Positions 7,540-16,784 are shown, counted from the first letter of the stretch. The stretch: DNA of 49,727 nt from JBBAFB01 sp041655595 (GCA_041655595.1 JBBAFB010000003.1:1-49727); one strand, 5' to 3'. The notes: a model not told the origin generated them from the letters alone. Numbers and translations are program-made.

Positions 7540-9944
7540 AATTGATTTCTTGCAAACAAGCTTTTTACCAAATCTACCCCCCGAATGGCATCAGGGGCAT
7601 AGCCATCTGCCCCAATTTGTTCGGCATATTGCTGGTTTACGGCAGCACCGCCTACAATCACACTAAAATCCAAGTCACCTTGGGCAATCTTTTTAATCAG
7701 CTCCTCCATGTGGGGCATGGTAGTAGTCATTAAAGCGCTTAAAGCAATCACTTGTGCTTCGGCCGCTTTTGCCTCTTTAATAATTACTTCATTGTCTACA
7801 TTTCTACCCAAATCAATAACATTATAACCATGATTTTTTAATAATACAGCAAAAATGTTTTTACCTATATCGTGAATATCCCCTTTAACAGTTGCCAATA
7901 CAATTGTTCCCAGGCTTTCAACAGGGCTTTTCTCCATTTCCGGTTTTAAATATTGAAAAGCAGCTGTCATTGTATCACTGGAGGCAATTAACTGAGGCAA
8001 AAAATAAACCCCCTCGCCAAAAAGCTTGCCCACCTCTTCTATCCCGGGAATAAGGGCTTGGTTAAAAATTTCAAAAGGGGTCAACGAAGAATTAAGCGCT
8101 TCTTTTAGCAGCTGAGTAATATTTTCCGAATCACCCAGTAGAACCCCCTGCTGTAGCCTGTCAATAATTGTTAAAGCTTTTTTGTCTTCTGGTTTTTCAA
8201 TTTTGGGCTCACCTTTTTTTTGACTGTCGATATAATGGGCACCTTGGCTGTCTCTGTTTGTTAACACATTGGCCGCTGCATAAATATCCATCATTTTTTG
8301 ATCTAAAGGGTTTATAATGGCCGCATCCAATCCATAGGCTAAAGCCATGGCGTAAAAAGCTTTATTAACTAATGGCCTGTTTGGTAGGCCGAAGGAAACA
8401 TTGCTAACACCTAGGCTGGTAGGTATACCCAGCTCTTCCCTGACCATGGTTAAGGATTTCAAAGTCTCCTTACTGCCTTCGGGCTGAGCACTGGCAGTGA
8501 GCACCAAACAATCGGCTACGAGCTCATTTTTAGGAATGCCATATTCCTCAGCCTTTTTTGCAATCTGGCCGATGATAAGTAGCCTTTCTTCTGCGGTCTC
8601 GGGGAGTCCTCTTTCATCTAAGGCTAGGGCCAAAACAGCCGCCCCATATTTTTTCGCCAATGGCAAGATATTGTCGAGGCTTTCCTCCTCCCCGTTTACC
8701 GAGTTAATTATAGCCTTACCACAGTAGCTTTTAAGAGCCCTCTCTACCACCTTGGGGTTTGTACTGTCAATCATCAGCGGGACATCTACAATGCTTTGAA
8801 TAACAGGTATAATTTTTTCCATGGAGGAGCTTTCATCTGTACCCGGGACACCTAGGTTAACATCCAAAATATGGGCTCCGGCCTCCACTTGTTCAATAGC
8901 TTCCCGACGAATTATTTCGGTTTTGCCTTCTCTTATTTCTTGAGACAAAGCTTTTTTCCCGGTAGGGTTAATTCTTTCCCCGATGATAATGGGCATTTTT
9001 GTAGTGGAAATTGTTACTGTTTTAGAACGGCTAGCCACTCTCAAGCCAAAATCCTGAGCACGCAACTGAGGCCGGTGCTTACTTGCCATTTCGCTGATTA
9101 ATTTAGTGTGGGCCGGAGTGCTGCCGCAACAAGAACCAACCAATCCAACACCGGCCAAAATATATTTTTCTATATTTTCGGCCATTATCTCGGGTGTTTC
9201 TTTAAAGATCGTTTTCCCCTCATGTATTTCCGGTAACCCTGCATTCGGTGAAATTAAAATAGGCAAGTTAGTGGCATCCACCAATTTTTTGGCTATTGGC
9301 AATAGCCCTTCGGACCCTAGGGAACAATTTGCCCCGAAGGCCGTGATACCAAGCCTTTCTGCCACTACTGCTGCCGTTAATGGGTCTGTTCCTGTAAAAG
9401 TACGGCCGTTGGCCTCAAAGGTCATGGTGGCCAACACCGGACCTGAAAAGTTTTCCACTGCCGCTAAAATTGCCGCCCTTAGCTCACTTAATTCCCCTAT
9501 GGTCTCGATGATTACTAAATCTGCCCCTGCAATTTCAAAGGCGTTAGCCTGCAGGGCAAATTGCTCATAGGCCTCATCAAAGGATAACTCACCGAGGGGT
9601 TCAATAAATTTACCTAAAGGCCCCATGGAGCCTGCTACAAATTTATTCTCACCCCGAAAGGACTTCCTGGCTAATTGGATGGCTCTTAAATTGATCTCTT
9701 TTGTTTGTTTCTCTAAACCATATTCTTTTAACTTTAGCGGAATAGCCCCAAAAGTGTTGGCAGTAGCAATATCGGCTCCCGCCAACAAATAATCACGATG
9801 AATTTGAGCCACGATTTCGGGGTTGGTCAAATTATAGGACTCAGGGCAAGCACCCGCCGGCAACCCCCTTGCTTGTAGCAAGGTACCCATTGCCCCATCC
9901 ACCACTATTATTTTAGACGCCAAGAACTGCAAAAAACTGTTCAT
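7533..9944 (-). CDS. metH: Cobalamin-dependent methionine synthase-type protein lacking the reactivation domain
   Basis: This 803-residue protein contains three of the four MetH modules. A homocysteine S-methyltransferase domain (about 1-290) has the zinc cysteines of GANCSLG (C207) and GSCCGST (C272, C273). A pterin/methyltetrahydrofolate-binding domain (about 310-575) and a corrinoid-binding domain with helical cap (about 590-803) follow, the last with the lower-ligand motif GDIHDIGKN (His about 691). The C-terminal S-adenosylmethionine reactivation domain of E. coli MetH is absent, as is common in clostridia, so oxidised cobalamin must be rescued by a separate protein. It starts 34 bases after the upstream TRAP binding protein gene and ends in a strong terminator. 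N2O inactivates this class of enzyme, which is of interest given the nos operon nearby. Confidence 0.9.
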   Translation of the reverse strand: MNSFLQFLASKIIVVDGAMGTLLQARGLPAGACPESYNLTNPEIVAQIHRDYLLAGADIATANTFGAIPLKLKEYGLEKQTKEINLRAIQLARKSFRGENKFVAGSMGPLGKFIEPLGELSFDEAYEQFALQANAFEIAGADLVIIETIGELSELRAAILAAVENFSGPVLATMTFEANGRTFTGTDPLTAAVVAERLGITAFGANCSLGSEGLLPIAKKLVDATNLPILISPNAGLPEIHEGKTIFKETPEIMAENIEKYILAGVGLVGSCCGSTPAHTKLISEMASKHRPQLRAQDFGLRVASRSKTVTISTTKMPIIIGERINPTGKKALSQEIREGKTEIIRREAIEQVEAGAHILDVNLGVPGTDESSSMEKIIPVIQSIVDVPLMIDSTNPKVVERALKSYCGKAIINSVNGEEESLDNILPLAKKYGAAVLALALDERGLPETAEERLLIIGQIAKKAEEYGIPKNELVADCLVLTASAQPEGSKETLKSLTMVREELGIPTSLGVSNVSFGLPNRPLVNKAFYAMALAYGLDAAIINPLDQKMMDIYAAANVLTNRDSQGAHYIDSQKKGEPKIEKPEDKKALTIIDRLQQGVLLGDSENITQLLKEALNSSLTPFEIFNQALIPGIEEVGKLFGEGVYFLPQLIASSDTMTAAFQYLKPEMEKSPVESLGTIVLATVKGDIHDIGKNIFAVLLKNHGYNVIDLGRNVDNEVIIKEAKAAEAQVIALSALMTTTMPHMEELIKKIAQGDLDFSVIVGGAAVNQQYAEQIGADGYAPDAIRGVDLVKSLFARNQLR

Positions 9945-9978
9945 TTTCTCCCTGCTTTCCTTAATATTTTATATTTAG

Positions 9979-11010
9979 CTAGGGGTTTTCTAAATCTCGC
10001 CTTGCTTCCTCTAATAAACTCGTACCCCCTATAAATTCAAACTGCCGGTAAACGGGCTGCATTATTTCCTCCCACAAAACTTTTTCCGCCTCCGTTAATT
10101 CCCAAACAACGACTTGGCCCGAAGATTTAATAGCTTCCAAATCTAGAGCATTTTGTTCAACAGCAATTTCCCTTTGCCACTGGGTAACTTCAGCCAAACT
10201 TTCTTGCAGTATGAGCCGTATATCCTCCGGTAGCCCCTCCCAGAAGTCAGTATTAACCAGAACTGCATATCCAAGATAGCCGTGGTTACTCAAAACCAAA
10301 TAGGGCTGCACCTTATAAAATTTTTCGGAATAAATATTCGAAGGGGTATTTTCTGAAGCTTGCACCTGACCTTCCTTCAATGCATTATAAACCTGATTAA
10401 AGGCTAAGGGAACTGTGATGGCTTTTAGCTGCCTAAATTGTTCCTCCAATAATTTGCTTCCAGGCATAACCCTAAATTTTACACCCCGAAAATCATCAAT
10501 CTTTTTCAAAGGGACAGTAGCCGTAAACTGTTTAAAACCATTATCCCAGATTGTTAAAGCCTTGATGGAATTGCCCTCCAGTAAATCTATTAACATTTTG
10601 CCGGCTTTTCCATCCATAACCCTATGTACTTCGCTTTCATTTTTAAACAAAAATGGTAAGTCAAAAAGCTGCCATAAGGGGAATACCTCCCCTAACTTTG
10701 CTGTAGCAGGTGCAATAATCTGTACCTGATTGCGATCAAGGGCTACCATTTCTTCTCCGTCTTTATATAAAGTTGAATTCGGATAAACTTGTATTTCCAC
10801 CCTACCTCCGGTGCGCTCTTTTACCATATTAGCAAATCGCTGAGCGGCCAAGCCTTTCGGGGTGGTTTCAGCTACAACATGAGAGAATTTAATCACAATT
10901 TTCTCATCTTTACTCACTTGCTCCAAATCCTCCGCCCGCTCGGAACATCCTGATGAAAGGAGCAAAAAAACCGTTATTATACCCAAACAAATTTTTCGTA
11001 AAGTATTCAT
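9979..11010 (-). CDS. Orphan TRAP-type (DctP family) solute-binding lipoprotein, probable sensing partner
   Basis: This 343-residue extracytoplasmic solute receptor of the DctP family has a lipoprotein signal (hydrophobic residues 6-20, then SSGCSE). The mature part shows typical features: IKFSHVVAETTPKG, the VYPNSTLYKDGEEM region and the conserved FRVMPGS segment around the ligand-binding Arg. No DctQ/DctM genes are adjacent; the neighbouring TRAP permease has its own TAXI-type receptor. The gene follows the DcuS/DcuR-type sensor and regulator directly. This matches the B. subtilis DctB-DctS-DctR arrangement, where the binding protein takes part in dicarboxylate sensing, so I infer a sensing role. 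The ligand is likely a C4-dicarboxylate or similar organic acid but is unproven. Confidence 0.88.
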   Translation of the reverse strand: MNTLRKICLGIITVFLLLSSGCSERAEDLEQVSKDEKIVIKFSHVVAETTPKGLAAQRFANMVKERTGGRVEIQVYPNSTLYKDGEEMVALDRNQVQIIAPATAKLGEVFPLWQLFDLPFLFKNESEVHRVMDGKAGKMLIDLLEGNSIKALTIWDNGFKQFTATVPLKKIDDFRGVKFRVMPGSKLLEEQFRQLKAITVPLAFNQVYNALKEGQVQASENTPSNIYSEKFYKVQPYLVLSNHGYLGYAVLVNTDFWEGLPEDIRLILQESLAEVTQWQREIAVEQNALDLEAIKSSGQVVVWELTEAEKVLWEEIMQPVYRQFEFIGGTSLLEEARRDLENP

Positions 11011-11030
11011 TAACCATCACCTATAATAGC

Positions 11031-11699
11031 TTATTTAACTCTATACCTGTTTATTGGTCTGCCTACGGAGCCGTATTGCATTTCCAACTCTACCTTTTCC
11101 TTACTCACCAAGTATTCCAAATACCTCCTGGCGGTAACCCTGGCTATACCTAGGTTAGCAGCAACCTCCTCAGCTGAAAAACTACCCCTGTCCTCGTGCA
11201 GCAGCAGCAGAATTTGTTTCAAAGTTGTTTCGGTTAAACCCTTAGGTAGGGGTAATTCCGAGGGTTTACTTTTGCTTAAACCCATATCATCAATTTCCAT
11301 TTGATTAAGTGCATCCTTTTGCTGCAATTGGCGATACATTTCCTGGTAGGAAATTAAGGCATTTTTTATTCTTTCAAAGCGAAAGGGCTTAACAATATAA
11401 TCTACTACCCCATGTCTAAAACCCTGCTGAATGGTTTCCACATCCCTGGCGGCCGTGACCATGATCACATCGGTGGGTAAACCAAGCCTTCTTATTTCTT
11501 TCAAAACATATAAACCCTTTTCATCCGGCAAAAATATATCTAAAAGTAAAAGCTGTGGTTCCAATTGTTTTACCATCTGCAAAGCCTCTAAAGCCTGATC
11601 GGCTACACCCAGAATCCTGAAGCCACCCACCGCTTCGATATATTGCTTATTAACCTCCAATACCATGGGATCGTCTTCGACAATTACAATGCCTAACAT
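11031..11699 (-). CDS. Response regulator, CitB/DcuR family
   Basis: This is a cytoplasmic response regulator of about 222 residues. The receiver domain (1-120) has the acidic pocket VEDD and phosphoacceptor Asp54 (LLLLDIFLP), with the conserved Lys in IVKPFRFERI. The C-terminal winged helix (about 160-222) is DcuR/CitB-like, with AEEVAANLGIARVTARRYLEYL as the recognition region; that run is described here only by its span. The reading frame could start at GTG 11708, but ATG 11699 is preceded by GGGAG at 8 bases and begins right after the sensor stop codon, so I chose it. It pairs with the sensor upstream and is a candidate activator of the TAXI-TRAP promoter at 16694-16744. Confidence 0.92.
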   Translation of the reverse strand: MLGIVIVEDDPMVLEVNKQYIEAVGGFRILGVADQALEALQMVKQLEPQLLLLDIFLPDEKGLYVLKEIRRLGLPTDVIMVTAARDVETIQQGFRHGVVDYIVKPFRFERIKNALISYQEMYRQLQQKDALNQMEIDDMGLSKSKPSELPLPKGLTETTLKQILLLLHEDRGSFSAEEVAANLGIARVTARRYLEYLVSKEKVELEMQYGSVGRPINRYRVK

Positions 11700-11700
11700 T

Positions 11701-13302
11701 TTATACACTCCCTTTTAATTTAGGCAAATTCACAATAAACTCGGTGCCTTGTCCTTCCGTGCTGTTTAAAATCAGTTCGCCGCCAAGACTTTGCACGTTC
11801 CTCCTAATTAAAGGTAATCCATAGCCGCGGTTTGATTTATTTTTAGTTGAAAAACCGGCGGTAAAAATTTGATCCCTAAACTCTTTCGGAATCCCTTGTC
11901 CATAATCCTTTACTTTAATCTGCAAGCTGTCTTCTTTTTCCTCCAAAGAAAACCAAACCTTCCTTCTTTCCGAGGGCATCGTTTGTACTGCCTCCATAGC
12001 ATTTTCTAATAAATTACCTAATATAATCACCAAAGCTGTGCTTTCCACGGGTTCCAATGTTTTCTGCAATAAGCTATTTCGATCAATGTAAAGGTCTATT
12101 TGTAATTCCTTGGCACGACCGTATTTTCCTAAAAGTAGCCCGGCAACACTATAGTCTTTAATATTTTTACCTAAAAAACCAATCAACTCCTGCTGTTCTT
12201 CCGATAATGCAAACACATAATCAATGGCCTCTGTATATCTTTTTAGTTGCAATAAACCGGCAATAGTATGAAGCTTGTTCAAATATTCGTGGCTTTGGAC
12301 CCTTAAGGCTTCAATATATTGCTTGACGCCGGTTAATTCTACCGCCAAACGATGTACCTCCGTTTTATCCCGTATTAAAGAGACCGCCCCCACAATCTCA
12401 CCCTTAACGATAATGGGAAAGCGACTGGCTAAAACTGTCGCATTACCTACTATTCTTTCCTGGTTAAAGGTTCTCTCTCCTCTAGCAATAGTTTGGGGCA
12501 ACCGAGAATCAGGAATAGCATCCAGAATTGATTTTCCTATCCAATCACCTTTCACATTTAATAGTCTTTGGGCAACTTCATTAAAAATGGTAATCTTATG
12601 TTCCTTATCAATGGCAATTATGCCATCAGCCATGGATTGCAAAATAGCTACCCTTTCTTCTAGCAGTCTCGCAATTTCTCTGGGTTCCAAATTAAATAAG
12701 ATTTTCTTTATATCCCTGGCCAAATAAATTGAACCGAAAATTCCGGCCACCATGCCCACCAAAAGAGGAAGAAAAATTTCAAAGCGAAGACCCCAAATGG
12801 TTTGATAAAAAGTTGGAGTAAGAATCCCTACCACCACCACCCCCACTTGGGTAAGTCCCTCATTCGTCTTAATGGGGACAAAGGCCCTCACCGAAGGCCC
12901 CAAAATGCCAATTGCATGAGAAACATATTCATTATCCTGGAAAGAGGCAGCCTCATCACCGCCGCCAAATTTTTGTCCAAGGAAAGACTCCGAGGGATGG
13001 GAATACCTGGTTCCCTCCATATCCAAGATAACAACATACTCGACATCCGTGGCCAGGCGGGTGTTTTCAGCAATAGGTTGAATAACCCTAACCCCGCCGG
13101 GCAGGCCTACATTATCTTGAATTTTTTCTATTTGAGCTAATGTCCTGGCTATCGCCAGGGCCCTGGAGCCTATTTCCTTTTCTAAGTTAGCAACATAATA
13201 TACTACAAAAACTGTCAGCGCCGACAGCAGGGAAATTAAAACAATCCCAAAGGCTAACCAAGTAATTTTTGTTTGAATTCCCAGCGGCTTTAAACGCACC
13301 AT
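11701..13302 (-). CDS. Sensor histidine kinase, CitA/DcuS family
   Basis: This 533-residue membrane kinase has transmembrane helices at about 13-34 and 176-197. They flank an extracytoplasmic sensor domain of the PASC/sCache type (about 35-175), which contains the ligand-region pattern YSHPSESFLGQKF and RAFVPI. A cytoplasmic PAS domain (about 215-320) follows. The Spo0B-like dimerisation helix carries the phospho-His in SHEYLNKLHTIAGLL, and the HATPase domain shows NLLENAMEA, GQGIP and GYGLPL. The start ATG has GGAGGAAAA upstream. With the following regulator and orphan binding protein it forms a likely three-part sensor for an organic acid. Confidence 0.93.
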   Translation of the reverse strand: MVRLKPLGIQTKITWLAFGIVLISLLSALTVFVVYYVANLEKEIGSRALAIARTLAQIEKIQDNVGLPGGVRVIQPIAENTRLATDVEYVVILDMEGTRYSHPSESFLGQKFGGGDEAASFQDNEYVSHAIGILGPSVRAFVPIKTNEGLTQVGVVVVGILTPTFYQTIWGLRFEIFLPLLVGMVAGIFGSIYLARDIKKILFNLEPREIARLLEERVAILQSMADGIIAIDKEHKITIFNEVAQRLLNVKGDWIGKSILDAIPDSRLPQTIARGERTFNQERIVGNATVLASRFPIIVKGEIVGAVSLIRDKTEVHRLAVELTGVKQYIEALRVQSHEYLNKLHTIAGLLQLKRYTEAIDYVFALSEEQQELIGFLGKNIKDYSVAGLLLGKYGRAKELQIDLYIDRNSLLQKTLEPVESTALVIILGNLLENAMEAVQTMPSERRKVWFSLEEKEDSLQIKVKDYGQGIPKEFRDQIFTAGFSTKNKSNRGYGLPLIRRNVQSLGGELILNSTEGQGTEFIVNLPKLKGSV

Positions 13303-13404
13303 TTTTCCTCCAAATAGATAATAGCGAATAGTTCGACTTTTCCTCCAATTTCTCCTTTATTATTTACAAAACCGTCATTAGTAAATTAAACTAAGGTAAT
13401 AAAA

Positions 13405-13426
13405 AAGACTCCCTTAAGGGAGTCTT
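13405..13426 (-). terminator. Rho-independent terminator after the TRAP permease
   Basis: A perfect inverted repeat (AAGACTCCCTT / AAGGGAGTCTT) is followed on the minus strand by a T run (13400-13406 on the plus strand as A). It ends the TAXI-TRAP transcript and insulates the sensor gene downstream. Confidence 0.9.
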
Positions 13427-13445
13427 GAAATAGTAACTTATTGGG

Positions 13446-15425
13446 TTAACCGACAGAACTGATCTCGGGTTCCAATGCTTTTTTCGGTGCAATTAATTTT
13501 TGATAGAAATAATAAGCAACCAAGAAAGCAAAACCTAAAATATCAAACACCACACTTGGAGTAATTAAACCGAGAGCGGCGGCAAATAGCAATACCCTTG
13601 TAAAGACGTTTGTTTTTCCAAAAAACTGTCCCTGGACAGAGGCTGCGAGAGCGAAGACACCAATAGCCGCTGTAACAGTACGCACTAAAGTAATGGCCAA
13701 GCTGCCTTCCAGAAGAATCTCCGGGGCATAGAAAAACATGAAAGGTACGATGTAGGCAGCTAAACCTAGTCTAAAGGAAGTAAGACCTGTTTTCATCGGG
13801 TCACTGCCACTGATACCTGCACCTGCATAGGCTGCTAAAGCCACAGGAGGTGTGATAGCGGATAAACAGGCAAAGTAGAAAATAAACATATGAGCAATCA
13901 AAGGATCAAGACCCATTTTGATTAAACCCGGGGCCACAACAGACGCTGCTACCGCATAAGCGGCAGTAGTCGGCATACCCATTCCTAAAATGATAACAAT
14001 GCCCATTGTAAATAGCAATGCCAGCAACTGACTAGAGCCTGCAATCCCCAAAAGCATGGTGGAGAACTTTAGCCCAATGCCGGTAAGTGAAATAACACCC
14101 ATAATAATACCGGCAGATGCACACACCGCCATTAATTGAATGGAACCTTTGGCTCCTCCTTCCAGAGCTTCCATAAACTTAGAAAAGTTTACCCTAGAAT
14201 CCTTTCCAAACCAACTAACAAGAATGCTGCTGATGATCGCATAAAAACCGGCATAAACCACGGATTTCCCCGACATCAACAAGCCAAACAGGATTAACAC
14301 AGGTAAAAACAGGTACATTCTCCGCATGATGGTTTTGCCGCTTGGCAGCAAATGCTTAGGGATACCGAACAGTTTCAGTTTGATAGCTTCAAAATCCACC
14401 ATAAAATACACCGATAGAAAATAAAGAATTGCCGGCACAATTCCTGCCATCATAATCCTTTGATAGGGAATTCCTGTTAACTCAGCCATAATAAAGACAC
14501 CGGCACCCATTATAGGGGGCATGATTTGTCCCCCCGTAGAAGCTACTGCTTCTGTTGCAGCGGCAAATCGGGGCGAATAGCCTACCTTTTCCATCAAGGG
14601 AATTGTCAAGCTTCCTGTCGCCACCACATTACCGGCGGAGGTTCCATTCATGGTGCCCATTAAAGCACTGGCCAAAACAGCCACTTTAGCCGGCCCCCCC
14701 CTTTTATGTCCGCTGACAGAAAAGGCCCATTCCACAAAGAATTTTCCCACACCTGAAACCTGTAAAAAAGCGCTGAAAACAATAAACAAAATAATGTAAC
14801 GGGAAGAAATATCAATCGGTACACTAAAAACGCCATTTAAGCTAAAAGTGTAAGTTAAAAATCTGGCAGCAGAATACCCTTTATGCTGTAATATCCCCGG
14901 CAAATAAGGTCCAACAAAAACATAGACCGCAAAGACACCCACCAAAATGGGAAGGGACCAGCCCGCCGTTCTTCTAGTTAGCTCTAGCACTAGGAAAACA
15001 CCTATTAAGGCAATATAAAAATCCCACTCTACCGGGTTAACACCTGTACGGAATATCAATTTATCTAAATTATAAATAATATAAACTAAAACCACTATAC
15101 TTAAAACCGCAAACAACCAATCCGTCCAATGGATCTTATCCTTGTTTTTACCATACCCCGGATATAATAAAAAGCCAAGTACGGAAAGGGTTGATAAGTG
15201 AACAACGCGATATGTCCATGTTTCTAAAGGGAAAAACATTAAAGATAAAATATGAAACAGAGCAACCAATGCCGCATAAACAAAAATTATCTTTCCCAGT
15301 CCACCCTTAAACTGCCTGATACTGCCTAATTCAGAATCCATATCCGGTTCCAGATCTATTGGTGTAGCTTGTTCTATCTGCCCTTCCAATAGCTGCTGCT
15401 GATCATTATCTATCTCTTTTGTCAT
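13446..15425 (-). CDS. TRAP transporter permease, fused DctQ-DctM, TAXI type
   Basis: This 659-residue polytopic membrane protein is the fused small and large TRAP permease found with TAXI receptors. The first helices (about 45-120) correspond to DctQ. The rest is the DctM ion-coupled transporter, with typical segments such as GTMNGTSAGNVVATGSLTIP, ATEAVASTGGQIMPPIMGAG and GMGMPTTAAYAVAASVVAP. It would import an organic solute with sodium or protons, fed by the binding protein upstream. The start ATG has AAAGGAGT. A hairpin sits in the gap from the binding protein gene, and a perfect terminator follows the stop. Confidence 0.93.
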   Translation of the reverse strand: MTKEIDNDQQQLLEGQIEQATPIDLEPDMDSELGSIRQFKGGLGKIIFVYAALVALFHILSLMFFPLETWTYRVVHLSTLSVLGFLLYPGYGKNKDKIHWTDWLFAVLSIVVLVYIIYNLDKLIFRTGVNPVEWDFYIALIGVFLVLELTRRTAGWSLPILVGVFAVYVFVGPYLPGILQHKGYSAARFLTYTFSLNGVFSVPIDISSRYIILFIVFSAFLQVSGVGKFFVEWAFSVSGHKRGGPAKVAVLASALMGTMNGTSAGNVVATGSLTIPLMEKVGYSPRFAAATEAVASTGGQIMPPIMGAGVFIMAELTGIPYQRIMMAGIVPAILYFLSVYFMVDFEAIKLKLFGIPKHLLPSGKTIMRRMYLFLPVLILFGLLMSGKSVVYAGFYAIISSILVSWFGKDSRVNFSKFMEALEGGAKGSIQLMAVCASAGIIMGVISLTGIGLKFSTMLLGIAGSSQLLALLFTMGIVIILGMGMPTTAAYAVAASVVAPGLIKMGLDPLIAHMFIFYFACLSAITPPVALAAYAGAGISGSDPMKTGLTSFRLGLAAYIVPFMFFYAPEILLEGSLAITLVRTVTAAIGVFALAASVQGQFFGKTNVFTRVLLFAAALGLITPSVVFDILGFAFLVAYYFYQKLIAPKKALEPEISSVG

Positions 15426-15470
15426 GGCAGAACTCCTTTCTAACCTTTGAGTGCTGAAAACTTATAAACT

Positions 15471-15507
15471 TACGGCAAGGCGATTCTTTAGAATCGCCTT
15501 TACCGTA
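15471..15507 (-). promoter_or_regulatory. Intercistronic hairpin between TAXI receptor and TRAP permease genes
   Basis: A 10-bp perfect stem (AAGGCGATTC, loop TTTA, GAATCGCCTT) is extended by a second TACGG/CCGTA pair. No T run follows on the minus strand, so it is more likely an RNA-stabilising or partial attenuation structure than a full terminator. Such hairpins often keep binding-protein mRNA more abundant than permease mRNA. Confidence 0.7.
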
Positions 15508-15549
15508 TTAACTGTCTACTGTTTAAATACTTAACCTAGGAGTTAGTAA

Positions 15550-16608
15550 TTATTTTTTGTATTCCGGCGGATATACATCCGGGGATAGCTTGATACCTAT
15601 TTCCTCATAGTAGCGGATGGCACCAGGATGCATCCACATCCAATTATTATTGGAGATATTTTCGGGAACAGTCTCTTCAGCAGATTTAGTAGCGATGACC
15701 AAATCAGACTGATTTTCAAAGACGGCTTTTACCATATCATAAACAAACTCATCAGATAAATCTTTGTGGGCAACGGCCATGTTCCAAATACCGATAGTTT
15801 CTACATCATCCTTAAGAAAATCATAAGTACTGGCCGGAATAACAGCCGGACTCCAGTAAGGCCACTCGGAAACAACCTTATCACGGTATTCCCCATCAAC
15901 GCCAAAAACATTGATTTTCATTTGAGCTGCCGTTTCCAAAACAGTAGGCATAGGAATTCCGGATGCAAAACTGTTTGCGGCGATTTGGCCATCAATATGC
16001 TGGGAGGCTAAATCGCTGGCACCGGCTAACCTATTAGTAGTTTTAATACCCAACAATTCAAGAATTCTGGGATGATAAGTACCGGAGGTGCCACCTGCCG
16101 GCCCAACACCAATGGTTTTGCCCTCTAGGTCTCCCAAGCTTTTAATGCCGGATTTTTCGCTTGCCCACCAAGAGGAATAGGTATTATACATGGGGAAAAT
16201 AACTCTAACATCTTTGTGTTCAACTCCACCTGTCCAATCACCCTCGCCATGCCATGCCTCCCAAGCGGGACCCATGGTAATCATCCCCAGCTCGGCATCC
16301 TTGTTTTGAATCAAAATCATGTTTTGGTTAGGACCACCGGTTACCTCTACTGCAGTTGGAACCCCTAGAGACCTTTCAATAATCTGGGCCCAAGCACCCC
16401 CATAAACATGATAAACACCGCCAATTGAAGCGGAACCAAGAGTTAATGTTTTAGGATAATCCTTTACAGCCTCCTGGACCGGAGCGGGGTCCCCCTCCGA
16501 GGGTGGTGCAGGTGCGGGTGCCGGCTCTTTACTACCACAACCAGCTACTACCAATGCAAAAGCAAGCAATATCACCAGCAACAAAGAAAGTTTACCTTTA
16601 GCAGACAT
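15550..16608 (-). CDS. TAXI-family TRAP transporter solute receptor (lipoprotein)
   Basis: This is a solute-binding lipoprotein of about 352 residues. The signal peptide ends in VVAGCGS with a proline/alanine-rich linker after the cysteine. The mature domain starts TLTLGSASIGGVYHVYGGAW, typical of the TAXI (TRAP-associated extracytoplasmic immunogenic-like) family, and contains LEGKTIGVGPAGGTSGTYH. I chose ATG 16608 because GGAGG lies 7 bases upstream; the longer frame up to 16644 adds 12 residues that would spoil the signal peptide. It feeds the fused permease immediately downstream. The substrate is not evident. Confidence 0.93.
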   Translation of the reverse strand: MSAKGKLSLLLVILLAFALVVAGCGSKEPAPAPAPPSEGDPAPVQEAVKDYPKTLTLGSASIGGVYHVYGGAWAQIIERSLGVPTAVEVTGGPNQNMILIQNKDAELGMITMGPAWEAWHGEGDWTGGVEHKDVRVIFPMYNTYSSWWASEKSGIKSLGDLEGKTIGVGPAGGTSGTYHPRILELLGIKTTNRLAGASDLASQHIDGQIAANSFASGIPMPTVLETAAQMKINVFGVDGEYRDKVVSEWPYWSPAVIPASTYDFLKDDVETIGIWNMAVAHKDLSDEFVYDMVKAVFENQSDLVIATKSAEETVPENISNNNWMWMHPGAIRYYEEIGIKLSPDVYPPEYKK

Positions 16609-16640
16609 ACATTTACCTCCCTTAAAATGGTTAATGAGGC

Positions 16641-16678
16641 TCAAACCCTACCTCCGTAGATGAAGTAGGAAGAGTTTG
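16641..16678 (-). promoter_or_regulatory. 5' UTR stem-loop upstream of the TAXI receptor gene
   Basis: Complementary arms TCAAACcCTAC and GTAGgaAGAGTTTGA-like (16641-16651 and 16665-16678) lie between the predicted transcription start (about 16686) and the ribosome site. The pairing is imperfect. It may be a stabilising 5' structure. Confidence 0.45.
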
Positions 16679-16693
16679 AACTTACTGAATATT

Positions 16694-16744
16694 ATAATAA
16701 CATCCCTTTGAAATTACGGCAATATTTTGTTCATATTGTTCATA
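16694..16744 (-). promoter_or_regulatory. Sigma-A promoter of the TAXI-TRAP operon with tandem activator-like repeats
   Basis: On the minus strand TTGCCG (16717-16722) and TATTAT (16694-16699) are separated by exactly 17 bases. Just upstream of the -35 lie two perfect adjacent copies of TATGAACAA (16727-16735 and 16736-16744 as read on the complementary strand). Direct repeats abutting a -35 are typical of response-regulator activation. The regulator encoded at 11031-11699 is the natural candidate. Confidence 0.65.
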
Positions 16745-16754
16745 CTAAAGAAAA

Positions 16755-16784
16755 AAAGCACTTGTCAAGGCTGACAACTGCTTT
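16755..16784 (-). terminator. Rho-independent terminator after the MFS gene
   Basis: A 13-base stem with one mismatch (AAAGCAcTTGTCA, loop AGGC, TGACAAcTGCTTT) is followed on the minus strand by a T-rich run (A-rich 16748-16757). Confidence 0.85.
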
